Source: Channallabes apus
Lineage: Eukaryota > Chordata > Actinopteri > Siluriformes > Clariidae
Length of the DNA: 64,000 nt
NCBI GenBank assembly: GCA_030522415.1
Contig: CM060105.1
Span: 15,557,277-15,621,276 of the forward strand
Direction of reading: 5' to 3'
Shown here: piece by piece, positions 60,701 through 64,000 of the stretch
Position numbering within the stretch: position 1 is the first letter of the stretch
Layout of the letters: each line of letters opens with the position of its first letter
Notes under the pieces: generated by a model
Database searches by the model: none
What the model saw: only the letters and a program-made list of their open reading frames with translations
Told to the model about the DNA's origin: nothing
Position numbers and translations under genes: made by a program

Positions 60701-61743
60701 TGTTTCTCTAAAATATTCATCTTCTCTTAAAGGCCATTTTTAACACTGAATGTGAGAATGCATATATTTGATGATTAAAAATATCCCATAACACATAACT
60801 CCTTTTAAAGTACCTTTGCTGACAATTTAGCTTTTGAATTTGAACATTCTTTTTTTTTTTTTCCATATTGTGATATGTTGAAGTAAAATAAGTTTTTTAA
60901 AATAACCTACTGCATAATAAATAAAATTTGGATTTGGATGTTAAATTGATTCTCACATTGATATATAAATCAAAGCACTTCACCTATTACGGTACAATTA
61001 CCCCGTGTTGTTATTGTTTATGATGGATTGGCGCCCCATCCAGGGTGTACTGTACCCTGCTTTGCCCTAAGTCTCCTGAGATATTGGCTCCAGGTCCCCA
61101 CTACGCTGTATACAGGATAAAGCGGTATAGACAAAAAGTGATTGTGTTGTTATTCTCGTCAGTCATTTTTAAGGTTTAAATATTGTATATTATCCAAAAT
61201 GTGCACTATAGGTTATAATGGAGAACATGTTTAAAATATCTACATCTTGACGCTGTTGTGCACAAAGCAAGCTCTATGATTAGTGTTAAGAGTGTGTTAG
61301 AACTGAAGAACTGAAGTGTTCTGCTCAGACCCCTGTTTAGTCGAAAGCCTTACCATACTGTAAGTGTGGAGCTTTTATAACCACCAAAGAGGGATCTATA
61401 TTGGCAATGGGATGTCCAGCACATACTGTACAGTACATACAGTATGGGTGTGATGGTCAGGTGTCCACAAAGCTTTCACCATATTCTGTATTATATGTTT
61501 AAGTTCATAATATTTGATTCCTTTTTTTTTTTTTTTTTTTTTTTGGTATTTTAAATGAATGCTTTTATGTTTGTGTATTTCAGGGTGAGGAACTCCCCCC
61601 TGACTGTTAAAGTGTACTCTACTGGCATCCAAGTGCAATTGAGTGGTAGAGCCAAGACAGTGACGGCGGAGACGAGGCCCGGACAAACCACTGTTGACTT
61701 CAAGAAAAGCCGCGCAGGATTCACTTTACTGCTTCCTCCTTAG
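11067..61743 (+). CDS. myo1g: Unconventional myosin-Ig, class I (22 coding exons, 1009 aa)
   Basis: A single-headed, actin-based membrane motor. The 22 exons total 3030 nt and join in frame at GT-AG junctions. The motor (about 1-695) has the P-loop GESGAGKT (102-109), switch I '[11 protein letters not shown]' (154-164), switch II DIYGFE (384-389) and actin-site '[11 protein letters not shown]' (584-594). Two IQ motifs for calmodulin (about 700-745) lead into a TH1 membrane-binding tail (about 755-1009). Human MYO1G has 1018 residues. '[13 protein letters not shown]', '[10 protein letters not shown]' and 'VTGLSVTSG' agree with MYO1G better than MYO1D. Known biology: MYO1G is enriched in leukocyte plasma membrane; zebrafish Myo1g and Myo1d act in left-right asymmetry. 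The segment matching the human HA-2 minor antigen reads FIGEVVVSV. Oddities are a 15.8-kb last intron and Ser133, where relatives have Arg. Confidence 0.93.
11162..13418 (+). other. myo1g intron 1
   Basis: 2257 bp. Contains a (CT)n run at about 11631-11680, AT-rich DNA and a 44-bp perfect palindrome at 13168-13211. No other gene seen. Confidence 0.8.
13168..13211. repeat. 44-bp perfect AT-rich palindrome
   Basis: The two 22-base halves are exact reverse complements, built around ATAATT repeats and bounded by TATTAGTATA and TATACTAATA. Confidence 0.85.
13419..13627 (+). CDS. myo1g: myo1g coding exon 2 (residues 32-102)
   Basis: Carries '[11 protein letters not shown]' and '[19 protein letters not shown]', the start of the motor core, and ends inside the first Gly codon of the P-loop. 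Donor gtagtc, phase 1. Confidence 0.92.
14548..14871. mobile_element. Short Tc1-like nonautonomous element
   Basis: TA-flanked (14546-14547 and 14872-14873), with imperfect terminal repeats: 'cactgattagacataacatt' on the left pairs with 'gatgttacggctgatcagtg' on the right. Internal sequence is non-coding. Confidence 0.7.
15028..15106 (+). mobile_element. SINE family A 3' fragment
   Basis: 'gtctcctgggataggctcca' through 'aagcggtatagaaaatgaat', ending in (GAAT)n. Confidence 0.7.
16400..16766 (-). mobile_element. Full-length SINE family A with perfect target duplication
   Basis: The reverse complement begins with a tRNA-like head with A and B boxes and ends in an (ATGA)n tail. It is flanked by an exact 12-bp direct repeat, TGATCAAATTTA, at 16388-16399 and 16767-16778. 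This is the best-preserved copy in the window and defines the family ends. Confidence 0.88.
16982..17075 (+). CDS. myo1g: myo1g coding exon 3 (residues 102-133)
   Basis: Completes the ATP-binding P-loop GESGAGKT and continues '[18 protein letters not shown]'. Acceptor 'ttccag', donor gtgaga, phase 2. Confidence 0.95.
17150..17425 (-). mobile_element. Tc1-like transposon fossil
   Basis: Plus-strand text such as 'ggttatgaccacctgcctta' and 'catcaatgagccttggccac' matches the reverse strand of a common fish Tc1-like transposase, also decayed at 29474-30109. The reading frame is broken. Confidence 0.6.
18816..20387 (-). mobile_element. 5'-truncated L2/Rex-clade LINE with target duplication
   Basis: The 3' end (plus strand 18816-18890) has the 'agcgcttttaacaattgaca' terminus shared with the LINE pieces at 6355-6830 and 44466-44548. 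The 5' end is cut inside the reverse transcriptase. Near-identical flanks AAATTACATTTAAAATT (18798-18814/5) and AAATTACTTTAAAATT (20388-20403) look like a 16-17 bp target duplication with one indel. Confidence 0.8.
19274..20387 (-). pseudogene. LINE reverse transcriptase remnant
   Basis: Three adjoining minus-strand frames give the C-terminal half of a non-LTR reverse transcriptase: '[11 protein letters not shown]' (motif A) near 20350-20387, '[13 protein letters not shown]' and '[10 protein letters not shown]' (catalytic YADD) at 20025-20273, then '[11 protein letters not shown]' and '[20 protein letters not shown]' at 19498-20037, and the C-terminal '[14 protein letters not shown]' at 19274-19486. 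Frameshifts separate the pieces and the N-terminus is missing, so it cannot be an active enzyme. Confidence 0.85.
20706..20871 (+). CDS. myo1g: myo1g coding exon 4 (residues 133-188)
   Basis: Contains switch I, '[12 protein letters not shown]', and '[11 protein letters not shown]'. The split codon reads AG|C and gives Ser133; MYO1D and MYO1G have Arg here. Donor gtaagg, phase 0. Confidence 0.95.
20872..21489 (+). other. myo1g intron 4, with a (CA)n repeat
   Basis: 618 bp; (CA)n at about 20962-20999, otherwise nothing recognised. Confidence 0.8.
21490..21543 (+). CDS. myo1g: myo1g coding exon 5 (residues 189-206)
   Basis: An 18-codon exon, '[18 protein letters not shown]', a conserved segment of class I motors. 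Donor gtggga. Confidence 0.93.
21685..22215 (-). mobile_element. Possible mariner-like fossil
   Basis: The plus-strand start 'ggcgttccagtcgaaccggg' resembles a mariner inverted-repeat or transposase-gene end read in reverse. The interior has lost its reading frame and I could not find a clear second terminus. Confidence 0.35.
22790..22837 (+). repeat. (TG)n microsatellite abutting the exon 6 acceptor
   Basis: About 24 TG units end 4 bp before the exon 6 acceptor ('tccag' at 22837-22841). No ordinary pyrimidine tract is present. Confidence 0.95.
22842..22937 (+). CDS. myo1g: myo1g coding exon 6 (residues 207-238)
   Basis: Reads '[20 protein letters not shown]' and ends 'KQGSTVS'. It matches the 'LLRGSEDKQL' region of MYO1G. 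Donor gtaagc. Confidence 0.92.
23042..23099 (+). repeat. (CT)n microsatellite forming the exon 7 pyrimidine tract
   Basis: About 29 CT units run straight into the acceptor 'tctcag' at 23101. Confidence 0.95.
23102..23218 (+). CDS. myo1g: myo1g coding exon 7 (residues 239-277)
   Basis: Starts '[20 protein letters not shown]' and ends 'ILATILLL'. Donor gtacac lacks G at +5. Intron 6 is only 164 bp. Confidence 0.92.
23591..23813. repeat. Hairpin-forming TA block with inverted flanks
   Basis: Arms at 23591-23614 and 23790-23813 are near-perfect 24-bp inverted repeats (AATAGGCC... and ...GGCCTATT). Between them are two long (TA)n arrays (about 23615-23691 and 23718-23790) separated by a partial copy of the left arm. 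A further (TA)n lies at 23986-24046. Confidence 0.85.
24565..24613 (+). repeat. (TGTTC)n pentanucleotide repeat upstream of exon 8
   Basis: About ten TGTTC/TTCTG units end 20 bp before the exon 8 acceptor and supply much of its pyrimidine tract. Confidence 0.95.
24634..24840 (+). CDS. myo1g: myo1g coding exon 8 (residues 278-346)
   Basis: From '[11 protein letters not shown]' to '[10 protein letters not shown]', including the surface loop region and the conserved DAFAK. The donor gtgctc is weak; read-through stays open to about 24952, so intron retention would truncate the motor. Confidence 0.93.
24841..25307 (+). other. myo1g intron 8
   Basis: 467 bp of AT-rich sequence with nothing recognised apart from the 37-codon open extension of exon 8. 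Confidence 0.75.
25308..25453 (+). CDS. myo1g: myo1g coding exon 9 (residues 347-395)
   Basis: Reads '[16 protein letters not shown]' and includes switch II, '[11 protein letters not shown]' (384-394). Donor gtgagc, phase 2. Confidence 0.96.
25588..25858 (+). mobile_element. tRNA-derived SINE (family B, long form)
   Basis: Head 'ggcagtggtggctcaatcgg' with A box, B box 'gggttcgaacccc', body 'cccttgagcaaggcccttaa' and 'ctgaccctgcgctctgaccc', and a (TTC)n tail. It sits in intron 9 just upstream of exon 10. Confidence 0.8.
25964..26078 (+). CDS. myo1g: myo1g coding exon 10 (residues 395-433)
   Basis: '[20 protein letters not shown]', the conserved relay region, through 'REGITWQH'. Donor gtgagc. 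Confidence 0.96.
26094..26525 (-). mobile_element. SINE family A split by a nested SINE B
   Basis: Outer family A sequence at about 26094-26181 and 26393-26525. The two halves join at 'ccggagtacccggaggaaa', showing one original element interrupted by a later insertion. Confidence 0.8.
26182..26382 (-). mobile_element. SINE family B inserted in SINE family A
   Basis: On the plus strand it runs from 'catttacatttacatttagg' through 'gctcaagggcccaacagtgg' to the tRNA-like head 'taaccactgagctacccctg'. Near-identical 10-bp flanks, ACCGGAGTAC (26172-26181) and ACTGGAGTAC (26383-26392), mark the insertion. Confidence 0.85.
26620..26935 (-). mobile_element. Tc1-like transposon fossil in intron 10
   Basis: Contains 'gatcagattgagatcagggg' and 'cactctatcatagccagcat', decayed pieces of the same Tc1 family as 29474-30109. 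No frame survives. Confidence 0.5.
27131..27301 (+). CDS. myo1g: myo1g coding exon 11 (residues 434-490)
   Basis: '[20 protein letters not shown]' to 'HPHYTSRK'. Donor gtacac. Confidence 0.95.
27368..27390 (+). repeat. Short interstitial telomere-like repeat
   Basis: Three consecutive TTAGGG units within intron 11 ('gttagggttagggttagggt'). Confidence 0.9.
28080..28150 (+). CDS. myo1g: myo1g coding exon 12 (residues 491-514)
   Basis: '[19 protein letters not shown]' and 'AGDVT'. Donor gtgagt, phase 2. Confidence 0.95.
29474..30109 (-). mobile_element. Decayed Tc1-like transposon
   Basis: The left end 'gatcagccataacattatga' and a right end near 30060-30109 form degraded inverted termini. The interior (for example 'ccatgagccttggccaccta') encodes reverse-strand transposase fragments with many breaks and a large internal deletion. 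Confidence 0.7.
31346..31897. mobile_element. Tc1-like element with degraded, shortened transposase
   Basis: Inverted termini 'ctaccgttcaaaagtttggg' (left) and 'ccagacttttgaacggtagt' (right). The centre has plus-strand relics of the transposase DNA-binding region ('[10 protein letters not shown]'-like and '[17 protein letters not shown]') and lacks the catalytic domain. Confidence 0.75.
31942..32156 (-). mobile_element. SINE family A, internally shortened
   Basis: 3' end 'ctatatcgctttatcctgta' on the left and tRNA-like head 'taaccactacaccaccgtgc' on the right (plus-strand text). Part of the body is missing. Confidence 0.75.
33232..33306 (+). CDS. myo1g: myo1g coding exon 13 (residues 514-539)
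   Basis: '[19 protein letters not shown]' and 'RLMYN'. Donor gtacac, phase 2. Confidence 0.95.
33893..35052. repeat. 33-bp minisatellite, about 35 copies, in intron 13
   Basis: A tandem array with core 'tatacagagacagtggaccc' followed by a variable half of types such as 'acgtccttcatta', 'acgtccttgatta' or 'acgcttcctttatta'. The unit is 33 bp and contains no stop in several frames, so two minus-strand frames stay open for about 360 codons (33953-35038 and 34018-35094) and plus-strand frames for up to 146. The encoded 11-residue unit on one minus frame reads '[11 protein letters not shown]'. Copy types are grouped, indicating local duplication. A single related unit lies outside the array near 33681-33707. 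The array ends about 135 bp before the exon 14 acceptor. I regard it as a minisatellite and not a gene. Confidence 0.93.
35189..35321 (+). CDS. myo1g: myo1g coding exon 14 (residues 539-583)
   Basis: '[20 protein letters not shown]' and '[20 protein letters not shown]', then 'KLACK'. Acceptor 'tcctcag', donor gtgagg. Confidence 0.95.
35322..36573 (+). other. myo1g intron 14
   Basis: 1252 bp with one SINE (36061-36335); the rest is AT-rich and unassigned. Confidence 0.75.
36061..36335 (+). mobile_element. SINE family A
   Basis: Head 'gggtggcacagtgacatagt', and the 3' part 'tgggacaggctccaggactc' to 'ataaacagtatagagaataa'. The middle is diverged. Confidence 0.75.
36574..36740 (+). CDS. myo1g: myo1g coding exon 15 (residues 584-639)
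   Basis: '[16 protein letters not shown]' and '[20 protein letters not shown]', the actin-interface and SH1-helix/converter approach of the motor. Donor gttaga, phase 2. Confidence 0.96.
36968..37175 (+). CDS. myo1g: myo1g coding exon 16 (residues 639-708)
   Basis: Converter '[14 protein letters not shown]', then '[19 protein letters not shown]', entering the first IQ motif. The 'CEYTWPNHL' string is MYO1G-like. Donor gtgatg. Confidence 0.95.
37863..38916 (-). pseudogene. Rex3-like reverse transcriptase remnant
   Basis: Minus-strand frames give '[19 protein letters not shown]', '[16 protein letters not shown]', '[13 protein letters not shown]' and 'LFPVRVG', then jump near 38280 to '[18 protein letters not shown]' and '[20 protein letters not shown]'. 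The jump deletes the segment with the catalytic FADD box. A second deletion near 37900 joins 'GLSLRD' to the 3' tail. Frame changes occur near 38650-38730. Confidence 0.88.
38953..40110 (-). pseudogene. Rex3-like apurinic endonuclease region, 385-codon open frame
   Basis: Has the endonuclease motifs '[19 protein letters not shown]', '[14 protein letters not shown]' and '[14 protein letters not shown]', and '[12 protein letters not shown]' in place of the usual S-D-H box. It continues into the linker ('[20 protein letters not shown]'). The frame is uninterrupted, but it is cut off from a working reverse transcriptase. The ATG is internal to the original protein. Confidence 0.85.
40598..40821 (+). 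CDS. myo1g: myo1g coding exon 17 (residues 709-783)
   Basis: Completes IQ1 ('[14 protein letters not shown]' across the junction) and carries IQ2 '[18 protein letters not shown]'. IQ motifs bind calmodulin or light chains in the lever arm. Donor gtgcgc, phase 2. Confidence 0.95.
40842..40899 (+). repeat. (CA)n microsatellite at the start of intron 17
   Basis: About 29 CA units beginning about 20 bp after the exon 17 donor; intron 17 is only 351 bp. Confidence 0.95.
41173..41317 (+). CDS. myo1g: myo1g coding exon 18 (residues 783-831)
   Basis: '[19 protein letters not shown]' and '[18 protein letters not shown]', the start of the TH1 tail; close to the MYO1G 'VKNIPPSDM...DWG..RAW' pattern. 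Donor gtaagt. Confidence 0.95.
41695..42060. mobile_element. Tc1-like transposon relic
   Basis: Ends resemble the common fish Tc1 terminus: 'gtaccagtcaaatatttg' on the left and 'aaggtgtgtccaaacttctg' on the right. No transposase frame. Confidence 0.55.
42494..42725 (+). mobile_element. SINE family A
   Basis: Head 'gtggttagtgctgtcacctt', B box 'gggttcaattccc', and 3' end 'ataaagcagtatagacgata'. Confidence 0.78.
42937..43041 (+). CDS. myo1g: myo1g coding exon 19 (residues 832-866)
   Basis: '[19 protein letters not shown]' and '[13 protein letters not shown]', TH1 tail. Donor gtaggc. Confidence 0.92.
43388..43457 (+). repeat. (GT)n(CT)n array upstream of exon 20
   Basis: A GT run to about 43434 passes into a CT run that ends 8 bp before the acceptor, serving as its pyrimidine tract. 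Confidence 0.95.
43465..43578 (+). CDS. myo1g: myo1g coding exon 20 (residues 867-904)
   Basis: '[20 protein letters not shown]' and '[11 protein letters not shown]', the PH-like core of TH1 that binds acidic phospholipids in class I myosins. Acceptor 'tatatgtag', donor gtgagt. Confidence 0.93.
43581..43680 (+). repeat. (CT)n(CA)n array downstream of exon 20
   Basis: A CT run starting 4 bp after the exon 20 donor, then interrupted CA runs to about 43680. The CA part is complementary to the GT run upstream of the same exon. Confidence 0.95.
43838..43911 (+). repeat. (CA)n microsatellite in intron 20
   Basis: (CACG)3 followed by about 33 CA units. Open frames of Cys-Val or Thr-His here are repeat artefacts. 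Confidence 0.95.
44466..44548 (-). mobile_element. L2/Rex-clade LINE 3' fragment
   Basis: Plus-strand 'attcaattcaattttatttg' then 'agcgcttttaacaattgaca' and 'aacagctttacacaatcaaa', the same terminus as at 18816-18890. Only about 80 bp remain. Confidence 0.75.
44930..45270. other. Repeat-free segment in intron 20
   Basis: A higher-complexity, more GC-balanced stretch containing 'gttgcaacgcggcctgacgc' and lacking any repeat I recognise. Possible conserved non-coding element; no coding evidence. Confidence 0.3.
45603..45760 (+). CDS. myo1g: myo1g coding exon 21 (residues 905-957)
   Basis: '[20 protein letters not shown]' and '[14 protein letters not shown]', TH1. Donor gtgagt, phase 2. Confidence 0.95.
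46243..46566 (-). mobile_element. Two consecutive SINE family B copies
   Basis: Copies at about 46243-46370 and 46385-46566, both with 'aagggcccaacagtggca' on the plus strand and a tRNA-like head at their right ends ('aacactaagctatcccc', 'aaccactgagctacccc'). They are diverged from each other. Confidence 0.75.
47668..47735 (+). repeat. (CA)n microsatellite
   Basis: Interrupted CA run in intron 21. Confidence 0.95.
48174..48828 (+). repeat. Cluster of (GT)n and (CA)n arrays
   Basis: GT runs near 48174-48199, 48389-48470 and 48657-48716, a CA run at 48724-48743 and a GA/GT run at 48802-48828. The 48657-48743 part is GT then CA only 8 bp apart, so a transcript could fold into a tight hairpin. 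Confidence 0.92.
49432..50189. mobile_element. Nonautonomous hAT-like DNA transposon
   Basis: Inverted ends: left CAGTGGCGGCTGCT, right AGCAGCCACCACTT (reverse complement AAGTGGTGGCTGCT), and a second shared block 'ggggaagct'/'agcttcccc'. Flanking 8-mers CTGTGTGT and GTGTGTGT are consistent with a hAT-type 8-bp duplication but lie in GT-rich DNA. No transposase domain is seen in the interior. Confidence 0.6.
50449..51015. mobile_element. TIR element of unassigned superfamily, 567 bp
   Basis: Long, nearly perfect inverted repeats of about 44 bp beginning 'tgcctcttttccactgcata' on both ends, flanked by TAG (50446-50448 and 51016-51018). A 3-bp duplication would suit PIF/Harbinger. The interior is short and has no transposase. 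Confidence 0.75.
51565..51800 (+). mobile_element. SINE family A, diverged
   Basis: B box 'gggggttcgaatctc', body 'cagtccaaagacatg' and 3' part 'ccatgggataggct'. Confidence 0.65.
53797..53982 (+). mobile_element. SINE family B
   Basis: Head 'ggggccaggtgtagcttggc', 'gcccttgagcaaggcccttaa' type body, and 3' end 'gtcgctctggataagagcgt' to 'cctaaatgtaaatg'. Sense orientation. Confidence 0.8.
54040..54257. mobile_element. Tc1-type MITE
   Basis: 218 bp with TA flanks (54038-54039, 54258-54259) and inverted ends 'cagtgggaagaaaaagagtg' / 'tactttttctttccactg'. Non-coding. Confidence 0.7.
55616..55712 (+). mobile_element. SINE family A 3' fragment
   Basis: 'gccctgtgatggattggcaa' through 'acaggataaagtggtatgga'. 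Confidence 0.65.
56280..57470. other. Repeat-poor island in intron 21
   Basis: About 1.2 kb of complex, GC-balanced sequence without a SINE, LINE, TIR or microsatellite. Includes an octamer/homeodomain-like ATGCTAATTAG near 56370. No frame with coding character. A candidate intronic enhancer by exclusion only. Confidence 0.3.
57642..57800 (+). mobile_element. SINE family A 5' part
   Basis: 'cactgtcgccttgcacctcc', B box 'ggttcgattccc', then 'cacagtccaaaggcatgcag'. Confidence 0.7.
57800..58105 (+). mobile_element. Tc1-like transposase relic
   Basis: Plus-strand relics '[16 protein letters not shown]' and '[17 protein letters not shown]' match the catalytic domain region of Tc1 transposases, joined directly to the SINE on its left. 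Broken and incomplete. Confidence 0.65.
58790..58919 (+). mobile_element. LINE 3' end with (CCAT)n tail
   Basis: 'tttcctttgggatcaataaa' followed by seven CCAT units, a typical fish LINE 3' end. Confidence 0.5.
61020..61140 (+). mobile_element. SINE family A 3' fragment
   Basis: 'gatggattggcgccccatcc' to 'ggataaagcggtatagacaa'. Confidence 0.7.
61584..61743 (+). CDS. myo1g: myo1g coding exon 22 (residues 957-1009) and stop
   Basis: Split codon CG|G restores Arg, then '[20 protein letters not shown]', '[20 protein letters not shown]' and 'LPP' before TAG (61741-61743). Matches the MYO1G C-terminus '..PDF...RS.FTLL.P'. Acceptor 'tatttcag'. Confidence 0.95.
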
Positions 61744-62779
61744 TGAAACCCCTCCTGATTGGCCAGAATGCTTTTCACCAACATAAGCCTGCACTTTTAT
61801 ATGCATATTACAAGTCTCATTAAGTCCCTAATTTTGTTCAAGCTCATTTGCCACCTATAATTGTTAGTGCAGGCTCCCATCAGGGCAACAACTACTAGCC
61901 AAAGACTAGGTGAAGGCTATCACCTGCTTCCTCTGGGACACATGACGCCAGCAGACTGCATCTTTTTCGAACTGCCATCATGCACTCGCGATGGTAGAGA
62001 ATGAACATTTTACTTCTTTGCTGTTCGGGATTCCCAATACATTTTTTTATTAGTAGATGCATCAAGCAGCCATAACATTAAACCCTAAAACATGATGACC
62101 GGTATTTTGGAGGTTCCCCTTGTGCCACCAGACACAAGACCTCTAGAGGTGTGCTGTGGTGTCTGGAACTAAAAGGTGTGCGGCAGGATCCTTCGGGTGT
62201 TGTGGGTTGAGGTGTGGGGACTCGGATCGAATTTAGAGCTTGTCCAGAGCATCCCATAGGAGTTCAGTTGGATTGGGATTTGGGGAGCGTGAAGGCTGTA
62301 CCAGTGGCATTGAGCCCTTTGCCTGCCAGGCTCTATACATTCTAGGTATACTGATACCCTTCTATTGATTGTATGATTGGCTTTTCTGTGGGATTGGACC
62401 GAACAGGCTGACCTTTGGACCATGCAGGCATAGATGTGCCTTGGTCCCCCATGATCCTGTCACCAGTTCAAAGTTTATATAATTGATAATCAATGTTAAT
62501 GTTATGGCTGATTGGTATATGTTACCATTTAAGAGGTGGACATATTCATATTGTTTCTTCAGCAATGTATTAAACCTTTTTTAAATTCATGTTTTCAAAT
62601 ATTTTATTAATTGCCTTCATTGCTTTAGTACCTGCTTATTTATAGCACAGTAATAGCTATAGGATTCCATTTTTAACAAGAGCTGTATTTATATATATAA
62701 GGATATATTTTGTGCACTGTATTATATAGACTTGAAAATGATCATGCATTATTTTTAAACATTAACATCATATATTAAA
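61744..62779 (+). other. myo1g 3' UTR and flank (inferred)
   Basis: After the stop the first 300 bp are unique-looking and then run into a Tc1 fossil. No AATAAA is seen; the variant ATTAAA occurs at 62569-62574 and 62774-62779 as candidate poly(A) signals, both weak evidence. Confidence 0.4.
62059..62518 (-). mobile_element. Decayed Tc1-like element in the myo1g 3' flank
   Basis: Inverted ends 'cagccataacattaa' and 'ttaatgttatggctg'. The interior has reverse-strand relics such as 'ttcagttggattgggatttg'. It shares the family of 29474-30109. Confidence 0.7.
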
Positions 62780-63330
62780 AGATTACTAAAGCATTTACTA
62801 GAGCTAAGTTATCATAATTTTTTAAAACAGAGATTAAGATAAATTTAGAACTCTCATGAAAGGCCACAGAGTGTTAAGCCACAGTGGGGTCGAGTTCCCC
62901 AGTCTGATTGCTCAGAAGGTGTTGGGTCAGTTTCTATCTCATGTAAATCACAGGTTTATATTAATGCTCTTATTCTAATGGTATCAGTTTTGTATTAACT
63001 ATATTCCTAGCTGGATATGAGACCACACCCCATCATGTATTTCTATCCTCAAAGTCTCAAAAGTGTCTGATTCCTTAAATAATGCCCCATAGACAGTTGT
63101 ATTGAAAGGTTCCTCAACTAATGTTTGATGCTGCCATTTGTTCAAAATGTGCAAATAGATTCAAGAGTTTTAAACACCACCACCAATTATTAATTTGAAT
63201 GAGTCGCTCCAGTTTTTACATCCAAAAATATATAGTATTTTAATGAGAAGAAAAATTTATTGGACAAGTAAAATTCCACTTACTGTATAATTAGCTAAGT
63301 GTTTTGGTGCAGGATAACGCCTTTGGTATC
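62780..63330. other. Unassigned 3' flanking DNA
   Basis: AT-rich; nothing recognised. Confidence 0.4.
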
Positions 63331-63334
63331 CAAG

Positions 63335-63715
63335 CGTTCTTCAGTGGGACTGACAGATACACAGGCCACACCTTCTTCACTGGGACTGACAGATACAGAA
63401 GCCACACCTACGTCAGTGGGACTGACCAGCACACAGGCCATGCCTACTTCAGTAAGAGAGGGGTAGGTCAGAGGTCAAGGCATTGGAACAACCAACTCAG
63501 CCAACACATAGCCACTGTTGGGCCCTTGAGCAAGGCCCTTAATCCTCAACTGCTCCGATGTATAATGAGATAAAAATTTAAGTTGCACTGGATAAGGGTG
63601 TCTGCCGTAAATGTATATGAGAGACACACAGGCCTTTTTCACTGGGACTGAGAGACACACAGGCCACACCTCCTTCACTGGGACTGACAGATACAGATGC
63701 CATGCCTTCCGTACT
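63335..63715 (+). repeat. 36-bp minisatellite interrupted by a SINE
   Basis: About three units with core 'cactgggactgacagataca' then 'caggccacacct' at 63335-63460, and about two to three more at 63616-63715 after a SINE insertion. The unit encodes 'SGTDRYTGHT' in one open frame by virtue of its length being a multiple of three. I do not consider it a gene. Confidence 0.85.
63480..63612 (+). mobile_element. SINE family B inside the minisatellite
   Basis: 'cactgttgggcccttgagca' to 'tggataagggtgtctgccgt'; the tRNA-like head is largely lost. Confidence 0.75.
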
Positions 63716-64000
63716 GAAAAAGAGAATAAGAAAAAAAATTGCTAAGTAAAAGTAATAGTGTGAAAAAAAAACTGTGAGAGTTGTCACACAAGCATCCACA
63801 TCCATTCAGTCCAGACTTCTCTTTATCAGTTATTCCCATTCACATGCTGTTTTGAAGCAAGGCAGATGTATGACAGGTGCATGATTCATTTATTTTTCAC
63901 ATCACTAGTATCCAGAGTTATTGTCGCTTTTAGAGTCTTTGTGCGATGCAGTGTCTCACTTCCATTCACTTTAATTTTCTGCTTTTATTTTATACCTTTT
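63716..64000. other. Unassigned DNA at the window end
   Basis: AT-rich; nothing recognised. Confidence 0.4.

Larger units (their letters stand above)
45761..61583 (+). other. myo1g intron 21, 15.8 kb
   Basis: The largest intron. Holds family B SINEs (46243-46370, 46385-46566, 53797-53982), GT/CA arrays around 47668-48830, two TIR elements (49432-50189, 50449-51015), a SINE (51565-51800), a small Tc1 MITE (54040-54257), SINE pieces (55616-55712, 57642-57800, 61020-61140), a Tc1 relic (57800-58105) and a LINE tail (58790-58919). The stretches 46567-47660, 51801-53790, 54260-55610, 56280-57600, 58920-61015 and 61141-61583 have nothing I can assign. Confidence 0.7.

Noticed and set aside
11067..61743. 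Assignment of the myosin to MYO1D
   Set aside because: The motor is similar to both, but the converter, IQ and TH1 strings ('CEYTWPNHL', '[10 protein letters not shown]', 'VKNIAPSDM', 'VTGLSVTSG', 'RSRAGFTLL'-like end) fit MYO1G better. A phylogeny would settle it.

Overview
The window is teleost nuclear DNA. It has spliced genes with vertebrate GT-AG introns, a high load of CA/GT, CT and TA microsatellites, and fish-type mobile elements: Tc1-like transposons, a Rex3/RTE-like LINE, an L2/Rex-clade LINE and two tRNA-derived SINE families. The repeat mix suggests an otophysan such as a catfish or characin, but that is only an impression.

Two protein-coding genes lie on the + strand. The first (3467-5621, three coding exons, 643 aa) is an RBM43-like protein: an N-terminal RRM-like domain, a fish-specific serine-rich linker built from degenerate repeats, and a conserved C-terminal domain. 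The second fills most of the window (11067-61743, 22 coding exons, 1009 aa) and is a complete short-tailed class I myosin. Its neck and tail match vertebrate MYO1G better than MYO1D. All exon phases join without a frameshift, and P-loop, switch I, switch II, two IQ motifs and the TH1 tail are all present. Its first coding exon follows a pyrimidine-rich AG, so an untranslated leader exon probably lies upstream. About 430 bp before the ATG is a cluster of ETS/PU.1-like, GATA-like and ISRE-like motifs, with a RUNX-like motif nearer the ATG, which suits a blood-cell myosin.

Layout: 1-944 SINE and unassigned DNA; 945-2564 an intact Tc1 transposon with an uninterrupted 340-aa DD34E transposase; 3467-5621 rbm43-like; 5622-11066 its 3' UTR, LINE/SINE fragments and the candidate myo1g regulatory region; 11067-45760 myo1g exons 1-21, with introns carrying a 5'-truncated L2-type LINE (intron 3), a hairpin-forming TA block (intron 7), nested SINEs (intron 10), a 35-copy 33-bp minisatellite (intron 13) and an internally deleted Rex3-like LINE with a 12-bp target duplication (intron 16); 45761-61583 a very long last intron with two TIR elements and a repeat-poor island; 61584-61743 the last coding exon; then the 3' flank with a Tc1 fossil and a second, SINE-split minisatellite.

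I found no operon, CRISPR array, RNA gene or clearly new multi-gene system. The most unusual signals are structural: splice acceptors of exons 6, 7, 8 and 20 are built into or next to microsatellites, exon 20 sits between complementary arrays, and the 33-bp minisatellite keeps two antisense frames open for about 360 codons and repeats an acceptor-like motif just before exon 14.
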